Assembly (NCBI GenBank): GCA_905210855.1 | Contig: CAJLYL010000063.1 | Span: 1-9,696 of the forward strand | DNA: 9,696 bases | Reading direction: 5' to 3' | Source: an uncultured Clostridia bacterium | Lineage (GTDB): Bacteria; Bacillota; Clostridia; UMGS1810 | Shown: one piece after another, positions 1 through 6,126 of the stretch | Position numbering within the stretch: position 1 is the stretch's first letter | Layout: each line of letters opens with the position of its first letter | Position numbers and translations under genes: made by a program | The notes under the pieces: model-generated | Told to the model about the DNA's origin: nothing | What the model saw: only the letters and a program-made list of their open reading frames with translations | Database searches by the model: none

Positions 1-1226
1 GGGATGCCGCCGCCGATGTCATACACCAGCTCGCGCACCGTGGTGCCCATGGGTATCTCCACAAGACCGACATTGTTTATCTTGCCGCCGAGCGCGAACA
101 CCTTTGTGCCCTTTGAGCGCACCGTGCCGAATTTTGCAAAAGCGTCAACGCCCTCGCGGAGTATATAGGGCACACATGCGAGCGTTTCAACGTTGTTTAT
201 GATAGACGGCTTCTGCCACAGACCCTTAACTGCCGGGAAAGGCGGTCTCGGGCGCGGCATACCTCTCTTGCCCTCAATAGAGTTGAGCAGAGCAGTCTCC
301 TCACCGCAGACAAATGCGCCCGCGCCGAGTCTGATATGTACGTTAAACGAAAATCCCGTGCCGAGAATATTCTCGCCGAGGAGTCCGTGCTCCTTTGCCT
401 GTTCCACAGCTATTTTAAGCCTCTTTATAGCCACGGGATATTCCGCGCGGACATAGAAATAGCCGTCCTTAGCGCCGATTGCATATCCGGCAATCATCAT
501 ACCCTCGATAACCGCAAAGGGGTTGCCCTCAAGTATGGACCTGTCCATAAATGCGCCCGGGTCGCCCTCGTCACCGTTGCAGACAACGTATTTTTCGTCG
601 CTGTCCTGCGCATAAGCGAACTGCCACTTTCTGCCCGTGGGGAATCCGCCGCCGCCTCTGCCGCGCAAACCGGAGTCGAGAATATTTTTAATAACATCCG
701 CCCTGTCCATGGCAAGCGCGTTTGCAAGGCCCTTGTACGCACCCATGCCGAGCGCTTCCTCAATGTTCTCCGGATTCATGGTTCCGCAGCCGTGCAGAGC
801 AATTCTCTCCTGCTTTTTGTAAAAGTTTATGTCATCCTGTTTTGACACCTTTTCTCCGGTGGACGGCTCTTCATAAAGAAGCTCGTCAACAATCTCGTTG
901 TTGATAAGGTCTCTTTCTACGATTGTCTCCACATCGTCAATGGTAACCATGCGATAGAGCGTATCCTCAGGATAGATTTTTACAAAAGGCCCCTGTGAGC
1001 AAAAGCCGAAGCAGCCGACCTGATTAACCGTGATTCTGTCGGAAAGACCTTTTTTCTCTATTATAGATATGAATTTGTCCTTTATCTCCTCGGAATTTGA
1101 CGAGAGACATCCCGTTCCGCCGCAGAGCACAACGGCCCTCTTACCGCTGCTGCCGTCGATTTTTGCGTTAAGACAGGCAGTGCAGCTGTTTATCTTGTTT
1201 TCAAGTTCACCTGTGGTTTTTATCAT
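1..1226 (-). CDS. hydB: NADH-binding FMN/Fe-S subunit of an electron-bifurcating [FeFe]-hydrogenase (HydB/HndC, NuoF family), 3' end beyond window
   Basis: Flavoprotein subunit that passes electrons between NAD(H) and the Fe-S chain of a cytosolic hydrogenase complex. 408 codons are present and the C-terminus lies outside the window. An N-terminal thioredoxin-like [2Fe-2S] domain carries Cys35, Cys40, Cys72 and Cys76. The NuoF core follows: a glycine-rich FMN loop (GLRGRGGGGFPTGRKW, about 186-201), the CNGDEGDPGAFMDR motif (216-229) and a later GAGAFVCGEETALL segment. The N-terminal ferredoxin-like domain is typical of HydB/HndC and absent from plain respiratory NuoF. The ATG overlaps the TGA of the upstream HydC-type gene by one base (TGATG), so translation is probably coupled. 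Family members are about 600 aa and end in a 2x[4Fe-4S] ferredoxin domain, which should lie to the left. The hydrogenase assignment rests on this domain and on hydG/hydF next door; formate dehydrogenase-linked or NADP-specific versions remain possible. Confidence 0.9.
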   Translation of the reverse strand, partial: MIKTTGELENKINSCTACLNAKIDGSSGKRAVVLCGGTGCLSSNSEEIKDKFISIIEKKGLSDRITVNQVGCFGFCSQGPFVKIYPEDTLYRMVTIDDVETIVERDLINNEIVDELLYEEPSTGEKVSKQDDINFYKKQERIALHGCGTMNPENIEEALGMGAYKGLANALAMDRADVIKNILDSGLRGRGGGGFPTGRKWQFAYAQDSDEKYVVCNGDEGDPGAFMDRSILEGNPFAVIEGMMIAGYAIGAKDGYFYVRAEYPVAIKRLKIAVEQAKEHGLLGENILGTGFSFNVHIRLGAGAFVCGEETALLNSIEGKRGMPRPRPPFPAVKGLWQKPSIINNVETLACVPYILREGVDAFAKFGTVRSKGTKVFALGGKINNVGLVEIPMGTTVRELVYDIGGGI

Positions 1227-1711
1227 CAGTTCACACCTCCGACACGATATTCTTCAATAATTTTCGGAACCTGGCTGACCGTCAGCTTGGGGTAAACCTT
1301 TCCGTTGATGGAAACCGCCGGGGCAATGCCGCAGGCACCGATGCAGCGGAGCGCATCTATTGTGAACATTCCGTCCTCGGTAGTACCGCCGGGCTTTATG
1401 CCGAGAGTTTCACAGAACTTGTCAATAACGCCCTGTGCCCCCTTTACATAGCAGGCGGTGCCGAGACAGACACCGATAACGTATCTTCCCTTAGGATTGA
1501 GCGAGAAGAAAGAATAGAATGTAACAACACCGTAAATCTCCGCAACGGAGATGCCGGTTCTTTCCGAAACGATTTGCTGGACATCGAGAGGAATGTAGCC
1601 GTATTCCTTTTGAATGTCACTCAAAATCATCATAAGCGGAGTTCTTTCATTAACATATCTGTCGCATATTTCGTTAATCTTTTTAACTCCGGATTCACTA
1701 ATGTGAGCCAT
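1226..1711 (-). CDS. hydC: [2Fe-2S] thioredoxin-like subunit of an [FeFe]-hydrogenase complex (HydC/HndA, NuoE family)
   Basis: Small electron-transfer subunit that partners the FMN subunit in NAD(P)-linked, bifurcating hydrogenases. The 161 residues match the usual NuoE/HydC length. An N-terminal helical part (about 1-70, with the family-typical YGYIPLDVQQ and EIYGVVTFYSFF segments) precedes the thioredoxin-like domain. The four cluster ligands are visible as Cys82-x4-Cys87 and Cys123-x3-Cys127. The ATG at 1711 has a strong AAGGAGGT ribosome binding site at 1717-1724 and an extended -10 promoter upstream. It is the first gene of a minus-strand operon; its TGA overlaps the next start by one base. 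The order NuoE-like then NuoF-like, divergent from hydG/hydF, points to a HydABC-type complex in which HydA would follow. Complex I membership is unlikely because no membrane subunits are seen, but the window is short. Confidence 0.92.
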   Translation of the reverse strand: MAHISESGVKKINEICDRYVNERTPLMMILSDIQKEYGYIPLDVQQIVSERTGISVAEIYGVVTFYSFFSLNPKGRYVIGVCLGTACYVKGAQGVIDKFCETLGIKPGGTTEDGMFTIDALRCIGACGIAPAVSINGKVYPKLTVSQVPKIIEEYRVGGVN

Positions 1712-1737
1712 GCTGAACCTCCTTGAAAATATTTAGC

Positions 1738-1754
1738 TTTTAACATCGTTAAAA
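1738..1754. promoter_or_regulatory. Operator-like perfect dyad in the hydC leader
   Basis: TTTTAAC-ATC-GTTAAAA is a perfect 7-bp inverted repeat with a 3-bp centre. It begins about 4 bases downstream of the start site predicted from the hydC -10 at 1765-1770, where a bound repressor would block transcription. It could also fold as a small RNA hairpin in the leader. The half-sites point the opposite way from a Rex box (TTGTTAA-n4-TTAACAA), so I do not assign it to Rex. No regulator is identified. Confidence 0.45.
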
Positions 1755-1764
1755 TTATGTCAGA

Positions 1765-1793
1765 ATTATACCATAAAATATGTCAAAACGCAA
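1765..1793 (-). promoter_or_regulatory. Promoter of the hydC-hydB operon
   Basis: Read on the minus strand, TGGTATAAT gives a perfect -10 (1765-1770) with the TG of an extended -10 (1772-1773). Seventeen bases upstream is a weak -35, TTGCGT (1788-1793). A TTGACA also lies at 1781-1786, but its 10-base spacing to the -10 is too short. The predicted start is near 1758, leaving a leader of about 47 nt before the ATG at 1711. Confidence 0.6.
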
Positions 1794-1879
1794 GGATAAA
1801 CTTGAAAAATACACATATTTTTTGCATTTTGCATATATTTTTTAAACAAAAATGTGCAATATTTTTTGTTCAAATCCTA

Positions 1880-1908
1880 TTGAAGAAATGCCGACACAGG
1901 TTTATAAT
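1880..1908 (+). promoter_or_regulatory. Promoter of the hydG-hydF operon
   Basis: TTGAAG (1880-1885), a 17-base spacer and a perfect TATAAT (1903-1908) form a good vegetative promoter. The predicted start is near 1915, giving a leader of about 34 nt to the ATG at 1949. T6 tracts at 1818-1823, 1838-1843 and 1862-1867 lie just upstream and could act as UP-like or curved DNA. Confidence 0.65.
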
Positions 1909-1948
1909 AGTATATATTAGTTTTTTATACGAAGGGAATTTTCACACT

Positions 1949-3397
1949 ATGGCAGTATACAATCCAAAATCGATGAAGGCGGAGGAATTTATCAATCATG
2001 AGGAAATACTCGAAACCATCCGCTACGCCGAAGAAAACAAGAATAACATTGAACTGATAGACGCTCTGCTCGAAAAAGCGCGTCCGAAGCAAGCCGGAAA
2101 CGGTTACCGCTGCAGCGGTCTTACCCACAGAGAAGCAGCAGTGCTGCTTGCCTGTCCCATACCCGAAAAGATAGAAGAGATGTACAGAATTGCCGAGAAA
2201 ATAAAGCTCGCATTCTACGGCAACAGAATAGTTATGTTTGCGCCGCTATATCTCTCCAACTACTGCATAAACGGCTGTGTCTACTGCCCGTATCACTTAA
2301 AGAACAAGCACATCGCGCGCAAAAAGCTCACTCAGGAGGAAATACGCGACGAGGTGATTGCCCTGCAGGACATGGGTCACAAGCGCCTCGCCATTGAGAC
2401 CGGCGAGGACCCTGTCAACAATCCGATTGAATATGTGCTCGAATCCATAAAGACCATATACGGCATTAAGCACAAAAACGGTGCAATCAGACGGGTTAAT
2501 GTTAACATAGCCGCAACCACTGTGGAAAATTACAAAAAGCTCAAGGACGCCGGCATAGGCACATATATACTCTTTCAGGAGACATATCACAAGGAGAGCT
2601 ACGAAAATCTGCACCCGACAGGGCCGAAGCACAACTATGCCTATCACACCGAGGCGATGGACAGGGCAATGGAGGGCGGCATAGACGACGTCGGTCTGGG
2701 AGTGCTGTTCGGGCTGGAGATGTACAAGTACGAATTTGCCGGATTGCTGATGCACGCAGAGCACCTGGAGGCTGCGCACGGCGTAGGCCCGCACACGATA
2801 AGCGTGCCGCGCATAAAGAGGGCAGACGACATAGACCCCTCAACCTTTGACAACGGCATATCGGACGAAATGTTCCTCAAAATAATCGCCTGCATAAGGC
2901 TGGCTGTGCCCTACACCGGCATGATTATCTCCACAAGAGAATCGCAGGCGGTGCGCGAAAAGGCGCTGCAGGTGGGCATATCGCAGATAAGCGGCGCGTC
3001 GCGCACCTCCGTCGGCGGCTACACCGAGGAGGAAAGACCTCACGATTCCGAGCAGTTTGACGTATCGGACCAGCGCACGCTCGACGAGGTTGTCCGCTGG
3101 CTCATGGACATGGATTTTGTACCGTCGTTCTGCACCGCCTGCTACCGCGAAGGCAGGACGGGCGACAGATTCATGAGCCTGTGCAAATCGGGTCAGATAT
3201 TAAATTGCTGTCACCCCAATGCACTTATGACGCTGACGGAATTTCTCATGGACTACGCAACCGATGAAACGAAAAAAATAGGTTTTGACCTTATAGAAAA
3301 AGAGCTGAAGAAGATTCCGAAAGATGTTGTGAGAGAAAAAGCCATGCAAAACATAGCGGACATAAAGAACTCCAACCGCAGAGATTTCAGATTTTAG
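1949..3397 (+). CDS. hydG: [FeFe]-hydrogenase maturation radical SAM tyrosine lyase HydG
   Basis: HydG splits tyrosine to give the CO and CN ligands, delivered as an Fe(CO)2(CN) synthon, for the H-cluster; p-cresol is released. The radical-SAM [4Fe-4S] motif Cys106-x3-Cys110-x2-Cys113 (CINGCVYC) binds the SAM cluster. The C-terminal site that holds the auxiliary cluster with the dangler iron is Cys395-x2-Cys398-x22-Cys421. This C-terminal domain separates HydG from the related thiazole enzyme ThiH. The 482 residues fit the usual ~470. The frame stays open upstream to 1757, but the ATG at 1949 is chosen: it lies downstream of the promoter at 1880-1908, starts where homologues do (MAVYNPKSMKAEEF), and the extension would be low-complexity AT-rich sequence. 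Its ribosome binding site is weak (GAAGGG at 1931-1936, about 12 bases away). hydF follows after 40 bp, presumably in the same operon. Confidence 0.96.
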   Translation: MAVYNPKSMKAEEFINHEEILETIRYAEENKNNIELIDALLEKARPKQAGNGYRCSGLTHREAAVLLACPIPEKIEEMYRIAEKIKLAFYGNRIVMFAPLYLSNYCINGCVYCPYHLKNKHIARKKLTQEEIRDEVIALQDMGHKRLAIETGEDPVNNPIEYVLESIKTIYGIKHKNGAIRRVNVNIAATTVENYKKLKDAGIGTYILFQETYHKESYENLHPTGPKHNYAYHTEAMDRAMEGGIDDVGLGVLFGLEMYKYEFAGLLMHAEHLEAAHGVGPHTISVPRIKRADDIDPSTFDNGISDEMFLKIIACIRLAVPYTGMIISTRESQAVREKALQVGISQISGASRTSVGGYTEEERPHDSEQFDVSDQRTLDEVVRWLMDMDFVPSFCTACYREGRTGDRFMSLCKSGQILNCCHPNALMTLTEFLMDYATDETKKIGFDLIEKELKKIPKDVVREKAMQNIADIKNSNRRDFRF

Positions 3398-3437
3398 AAT
3401 AAAGCAAACGGGTTAAAAAGAGAACAAGGAGAAATTC

Positions 3438-4613
3438 ATGGGACTTAACGATACACCGTCATCACAGAGAATACACATCGGCTTTTTCGGCTGCCGCAAC
3501 GCCGGCAAATCAAGTCTGGTAAACGCCGTCACGGGGCAGGAACTTGCCGTGGTGTCCGATGTGAGGGGCACTACCACAGACCCCGTTATAAAATCAATGG
3601 AGCTTTTGCCGCTCGGACCCGTGTGCATAATAGACACCCCGGGAATAGACGACGAGGGAGAGCTCGGCGCAAAGAGGATAGACAAAGCCCTGCGCACCCT
3701 CGCCAAGACCGACATTGCGGTGCTTGTGGCAGATTCTTCAAAAGTTCTTAACAACTTTGACGAAAACATGATAGAGTCGTTTGAAGCGGCAAAAATACCT
3801 TATATCATTGCATACAACAAATGCGACATCATGCCGAAAAAAGACTTGAAAGCCAACGAGATTAACGTGAGCGCAACGCACGGCACAAATATACATGAGC
3901 TGAAAGAAATGATAGGAAAAATCAAGCCGAGCGGCAATGCCGAATGCCGAATGATAGGCGACCTGATATCAGAAAATGATATTGTTGTTTTGGTTACACC
4001 GATTGACGCCGCTGCGCCGAAAGCACGCATGATACTGCCCCAGCAGATGGCTATCCGTGATGTGCTCGATTCCGACGGCATCGCCGTAGTCACCAAAGAA
4101 ACGCAGCTTGAAAAGGCCCTCGCCTCGCTCGGCGAAAAACCAAAGCTTGTCGTCACGGACAGTCAGGCTTTTGCGCCAGTGTCAGGCATTGTTCCCGAGG
4201 AAGTGCCGCTCACCTCGTTTTCCATACTCATGGCGCGATACAACGGCTACCTCGACATGGCGCTCTCCGGCATAAAGGCGCTTGAGAGCCTTAAAGACGG
4301 CGACACGGTTCTGATAGCAGAAGGCTGCACACACCACCGCCAATGCGGCGATATCGGCACCGTAAAGATACCCAAGGCGCTGAAAAAATGCACCGGCAGG
4401 GAGCTAAACATAAAGGTGTGCTCCGGTACGGAGTTTCCCGATTGCCTTGACGGCATATCGCTTGTTGTACACTGCGGCGGATGCATGCTGAATCGCCGCG
4501 AGGTTAAAAGCCGCATGGAGCGCGCCGATATTCAGGGTGTGCCCGTCACCAACTACGGCATTCTGCTTGCACACGCAACCGGAATACTCCGGAGAAGTAT
4601 TGCTATGCTGTGA
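3438..4613 (+). CDS. hydF: [FeFe]-hydrogenase H-cluster maturation GTPase HydF
   Basis: HydF is the GTPase scaffold on which the diiron subcluster is assembled before transfer to apo-HydA. The N-terminal GTPase domain shows the P-loop GCRNAGKS (18-25), RGTTTDP switch region (43-49), DTPG (66-69), NKCD (127-130) and an SAT G5-like motif (145-147). A dimerisation domain follows (about 175-285). The C-terminal [4Fe-4S] domain has the family pattern Cys297-x-His299, then 46 residues, then Cys346-x2-Cys349. The 391 residues are close to the family norm of about 400. The ATG at 3438 has AAGGAG at 3426-3431. It sits 40 bp after hydG, and hydE, the third maturase, is not downstream. The plus-strand transcript runs towards the convergent small-gene trio with two long inverted repeats in between. 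Confidence 0.96.
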   Translation: MGLNDTPSSQRIHIGFFGCRNAGKSSLVNAVTGQELAVVSDVRGTTTDPVIKSMELLPLGPVCIIDTPGIDDEGELGAKRIDKALRTLAKTDIAVLVADSSKVLNNFDENMIESFEAAKIPYIIAYNKCDIMPKKDLKANEINVSATHGTNIHELKEMIGKIKPSGNAECRMIGDLISENDIVVLVTPIDAAAPKARMILPQQMAIRDVLDSDGIAVVTKETQLEKALASLGEKPKLVVTDSQAFAPVSGIVPEEVPLTSFSILMARYNGYLDMALSGIKALESLKDGDTVLIAEGCTHHRQCGDIGTVKIPKALKKCTGRELNIKVCSGTEFPDCLDGISLVVHCGGCMLNRREVKSRMERADIQGVPVTNYGILLAHATGILRRSIAML

Positions 4614-4652
4614 TTGACGTTTTTTATCAGCCAAAGTTTTGATTTATGCACC

Positions 4653-4738
4653 GGCTCGTGATATATGTTGTGTGTCAGTGAGATCCATAGCGCCGTCAGG
4701 GCGCGTGTCTAGCAGATACACAACATATATCACGAGCC
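4653..4738. repeat. Long inverted repeat IR1 downstream of hydF
   Basis: Arms at 4653-4673 and 4718-4738 are perfect 21-bp inverted copies (left arm begins GGCTCGTGATATATG). Allowing one G-T wobble at the next position extends the stem to 24 bp (4653-4676 with 4715-4738). The ~40-base interior carries its own hairpin, GCGCC-GTCAG-GGCGC (4690-4704), so the whole 86 bp folds as a branched or two-tier stem. No T-tract follows on either strand, so it is not a standard intrinsic terminator. It could be a dispersed palindromic element (REP/MITE-like), a transcript 3' stabiliser, or a foldback duplication. Confidence 0.8.
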
Positions 4739-4765
4739 AAAGCACAAGCTTTATACACAAAGTCT

Positions 4766-4844
4766 CGGGGTGTACATTATATTTTTGCAAACACACGCAT
4801 ACCTGCGGCTGCTATCGGTTTGCAAAAACATAATGTACACCCCG
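4766..4844. repeat. Long inverted repeat IR2 at the 3' end of the small-gene trio
   Basis: Arms at 4766-4792 and 4818-4844 are 27-bp inverted copies with one mismatch (position 4781 against 4829). The left arm begins CGGGGTGTACATTAT. The 25-base interior has a short CGCA-TACC-TGCG hairpin (4796-4807). It is unrelated in sequence to IR1, 27 bp to its left, and starts 16 bp after the TGA of the 98-codon gene. T and A runs are placed the wrong way round for an intrinsic terminator on either strand. Its role is unknown. Confidence 0.8.
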
Positions 4845-4860
4845 ATTATCTCCTATGTAA

Positions 4861-5157
4861 TCAAACCAGGAAGCCGGATATCAAAACAAATCCTACTATA
4901 ATTATCATCAGCTTGTCGTCGCTGTCCTGCTGCAGCAGAAGCAGCAAAACACCTATCAGCAGCAAATCGTCAATAGCAAGCGGCCCGAGGATGTTTTCTC
5001 CGCCGCGGCTTGCCGCAATGTCGGATTCGCAGTTTTCGCCCATATCATTCGAGCTGACCGCTTTTTCACCGCTGTCCGCAGCACTCTCCGGCAGTGCAAG
5101 CGCACCGCCGGCATCGGGCTGATTATCGTCATATCCGCTGTAAAATCTCTTATACAT
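4861..5157 (-). CDS. Small protein of unknown function with two C-terminal hydrophobic segments
   Basis: 98 residues, not assigned to a named family. The first ~55 residues are polar, acidic and probably disordered (rich in Asp, Ser, Ala, Gly). The end is strongly hydrophobic: about 65-75 (LLLIGVLLLLL), a short polar turn QQDSDDK (76-82) and 83-98 (LMIIIVGFVLISGFLV). This suggests a membrane hairpin at the C-terminus. From memory, clostridial genomes hold many small proteins with such a paired hydrophobic tail, but I know no tested function. The ATG at 5157 follows a purine-rich GGGGGAAGG that overlaps the TAG of the preceding gene. It is the last gene of a three-gene minus-strand unit and ends 16 bp before IR2. 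Confidence 0.75.
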   Translation of the reverse strand: MYKRFYSGYDDNQPDAGGALALPESAADSGEKAVSSNDMGENCESDIAASRGGENILGPLAIDDLLLIGVLLLLLQQDSDDKLMIIIVGFVLISGFLV

Positions 5158-5168
5158 AAGCCTTCCCC

Positions 5169-5501
5169 CTAAATATCCTTAAGAAGCGTCGTAAGCTTTG
5201 TCAGCTTAAGCAGCTTTACCGCCATATCCATGTTCGCCGCCCGTGATTTGCGCATATACGGTCTCAGGGCATTGAGCAGATTTATGCGCGTGTCCGAGCT
5301 GTCGTTTATGCCGGCAAGAGCGTTTTGCAGATTGCTTATCGCCGCGTCGCTTATGCCGCCGCTCTGCGACGGCGCCGCACCGCTGCCCTGTGCTCTGTCG
5401 GACGAATTGTCGCCGAGACTGCCTGCCAGCTCCGAAATGGTTTTCATCATATCGGGATTGTTCAAAATTGTGTTGAGTTTGTTTTGCAAATCGTCCGCCA
5501 T
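5169..5501 (-). CDS. Small hypothetical protein with Asn-Pro-Asp motif and helical C-terminus
   Basis: 110 residues, likely cytosolic, with no signal peptide or membrane segment. Residues 1-28 are helical and contain an NPD motif (Asn15-Pro16-Asp17) in a stretch resembling the C-terminus of the preceding gene product. Residues 30-50 are a Ser/Gly/Ala/Gln linker. Residues 51-110 form a Leu-rich basic helical region (RINLLNALRPYMRKSR, then KLLKLTKLTTLL). This last part resembles the ends of many unnamed clostridial proteins as I recall them. The ATG at 5501 is only 4 bp from the TGA of the upstream gene, and its GGAGGA ribosome binding site lies within the last codons of that gene. The next gene starts 11 bp downstream. 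Function unknown; joint action with its neighbours is inferred from the tight packing only. Confidence 0.78.
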   Translation of the reverse strand: MADDLQNKLNTILNNPDMMKTISELAGSLGDNSSDRAQGSGAAPSQSGGISDAAISNLQNALAGINDSSDTRINLLNALRPYMRKSRAANMDMAVKLLKLTKLTTLLKDI

Positions 5502-5505
5502 AGTC

Positions 5506-5745
5506 TCATCTTCCTCCCATAAGCTGATTCAGTTTTCGCAGAATATCAGGATTTCTTGACAACATATTGAGGATTTCCTCATTGGATGTTCTGCCGAGCC
5601 TGTCGGCAACATCCCTCATTCCCATGTCGCGCAGCTTTTTCTCAACCGCGCCTTTGTCCATAGAACCAATCTGCCGCTCAAGCTCCTCACGCGAAATGCG
5701 TCTGCCGCTTGTTGAAAAATCTTTATCATAACCGCCGTTATTCAC
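5506..5745 (-). CDS. Small hypothetical charged helical protein, GTG start
   Basis: 79 residues starting MNNGGYDKDF, first gene of the small-gene trio. The frame stays open to an ATG at 5820, but that start would place codons upstream of the promoter at 5784-5812. I prefer the GTG at 5745, which has AAAGGGTGAT just upstream. The protein is charged and probably all helical after residue ~15 (REELERQIG, VEKKLRDMGMRDVADRL), and ends with an NPD-containing helix (59-77) that resembles residues 9-27 of the next gene's product. No catalytic motif, signal peptide or membrane segment is visible. I do not recognise a named family. Confidence 0.7.
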   Translation of the reverse strand: MNNGGYDKDFSTSGRRISREELERQIGSMDKGAVEKKLRDMGMRDVADRLGRTSNEEILNMLSRNPDILRKLNQLMGGR

Positions 5746-5783
5746 ATATATCACCCTTTCGATACAGTATATGCCCGAATTTG

Positions 5784-5812
5784 ATGATATGTTCAATATT
5801 TTGTATTGACAA
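5784..5812 (-). promoter_or_regulatory. Promoter of the small-gene trio
   Basis: On the minus strand TTGTCA (5807-5812), a 17-base spacer and TATCAT (5784-5789) each match consensus at five of six bases. The predicted start is near 5777, about 32 bases before the GTG at 5745. Its -35 overlaps the glmS -35 on the opposite strand, so the two promoters probably compete for polymerase. Confidence 0.6.
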
Positions 5813-5835
5813 AGCGACACATTATGTAATATAAT
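5806..5835 (+). promoter_or_regulatory. Promoter of glmS
   Basis: A perfect TTGACA (5806-5811), an 18-base spacer and a perfect TATAAT (5830-5835) make this the best promoter in the window. The predicted start is near 5842, so the transcript begins about 22 nt before the ribozyme cleavage site. This fits glmS ribozymes, which release a short 5' fragment. Confidence 0.75.
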
Positions 5836-5863
5836 GTAGTCAGTGCAATTTTGTGTTGCGCGA

Positions 5864-6030
5864 GCGCCAGGACTGAAAAGCGTTTTGTGTGTTTTTTTAT
5901 AATTCGCCTTTCAGTTGACGAGGATGGGGAGTTATCGAATCATTCGGCGGGTGCCCCACGGTATTCACACTACCGTAAACGGTCGGCAAAAATGCGGAGT
6001 AATCCGCGTCACAAATCCGACCCGGTGTAA
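5864..6030 (+). ncRNA. glmS ribozyme: glmS ribozyme (glucosamine-6-phosphate-activated self-cleaving riboswitch)
   Basis: The glmS mRNA leader cleaves itself when GlcN6P, the product of GlmS, binds as a cofactor; the cut mRNA is then degraded. The cleavage site is A5863/G5864, at the signature AGCGCC. P1 pairs 5872-5878 with 5909-5915 and continues as GCG/CGC across a mismatch (5880-5882 with 5905-5907). The conserved core follows (GACGAGGATGGGGAG, then ATCGAATCATTCGGCGGGTGC in the 5930-5953 stretch). CGCC (5865-5868) can form the P2.1 pairing with GGCG (5946-5949). P3.1 is CGGTA/TACCG around 5959-5975. P4 is GGTCGG (5981-5986) with CCGACC (6017-6022), containing a GCGGA-GTAA-TCCGC hairpin (5994-6007) with a GNRA loop. 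The position directly before glmS settles the call. The 3' limit is approximate. Confidence 0.95.
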
Positions 6031-6126
6031 AAACCTATATTATGTTGTCGGACTGCAATTTGAGTGCAGTGTATTTTTGTTGCGCTCATTTCCGCACGCT
6101 GTCCGTCAGACAAGGAGGAAGAATTT

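Noticed and set aside
1738..1754. The hydC leader dyad as a Rex operator
   Set aside because: The half-sites are TTTTAAC/GTTAAAA, with the orientation opposite to the Rex consensus TTGTTAA-n4-TTAACAA.
1781..1786. TTGACA as -35 for the hydC promoter
   Set aside because: It is only 10 bases from the TATAAT, too close; the extended -10 with the weak -35 at 1788-1793 fits better.
1757..1948. 64-codon upstream extension of the hydG frame
   Set aside because: It is AT-rich low-complexity sequence, lies largely upstream of the predicted hydG transcription start (near 1915), overlaps the hydC promoter, and extends beyond the N-terminus usual for HydG.
2297..3043. Open frames antisense to hydG (also antisense to glmS around 6403-7854)
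   Set aside because: They are shadows of strongly conserved plus-strand genes, with no ribosome binding site or recognisable product.
4569..4626. Terminator after hydF: AATACT/AGTATT stem near 4582-4600 and a T6 run near 4620
   Set aside because: The stem is short, lies inside the coding region, and is about 20 bases from the T run, too far for a standard terminator.
4653..4844. IR1 and IR2 as ordinary intrinsic terminators
   Set aside because: No T-tract follows either stem on either strand; in IR2 the T and A runs are on the wrong sides.
5746..5820. 25-codon upstream extension of the first small gene to the ATG at 5820
   Set aside because: The extension covers the promoter at 5784-5812; the GTG at 5745 has a well-placed AAAGGGTGAT and starts a more protein-like sequence.
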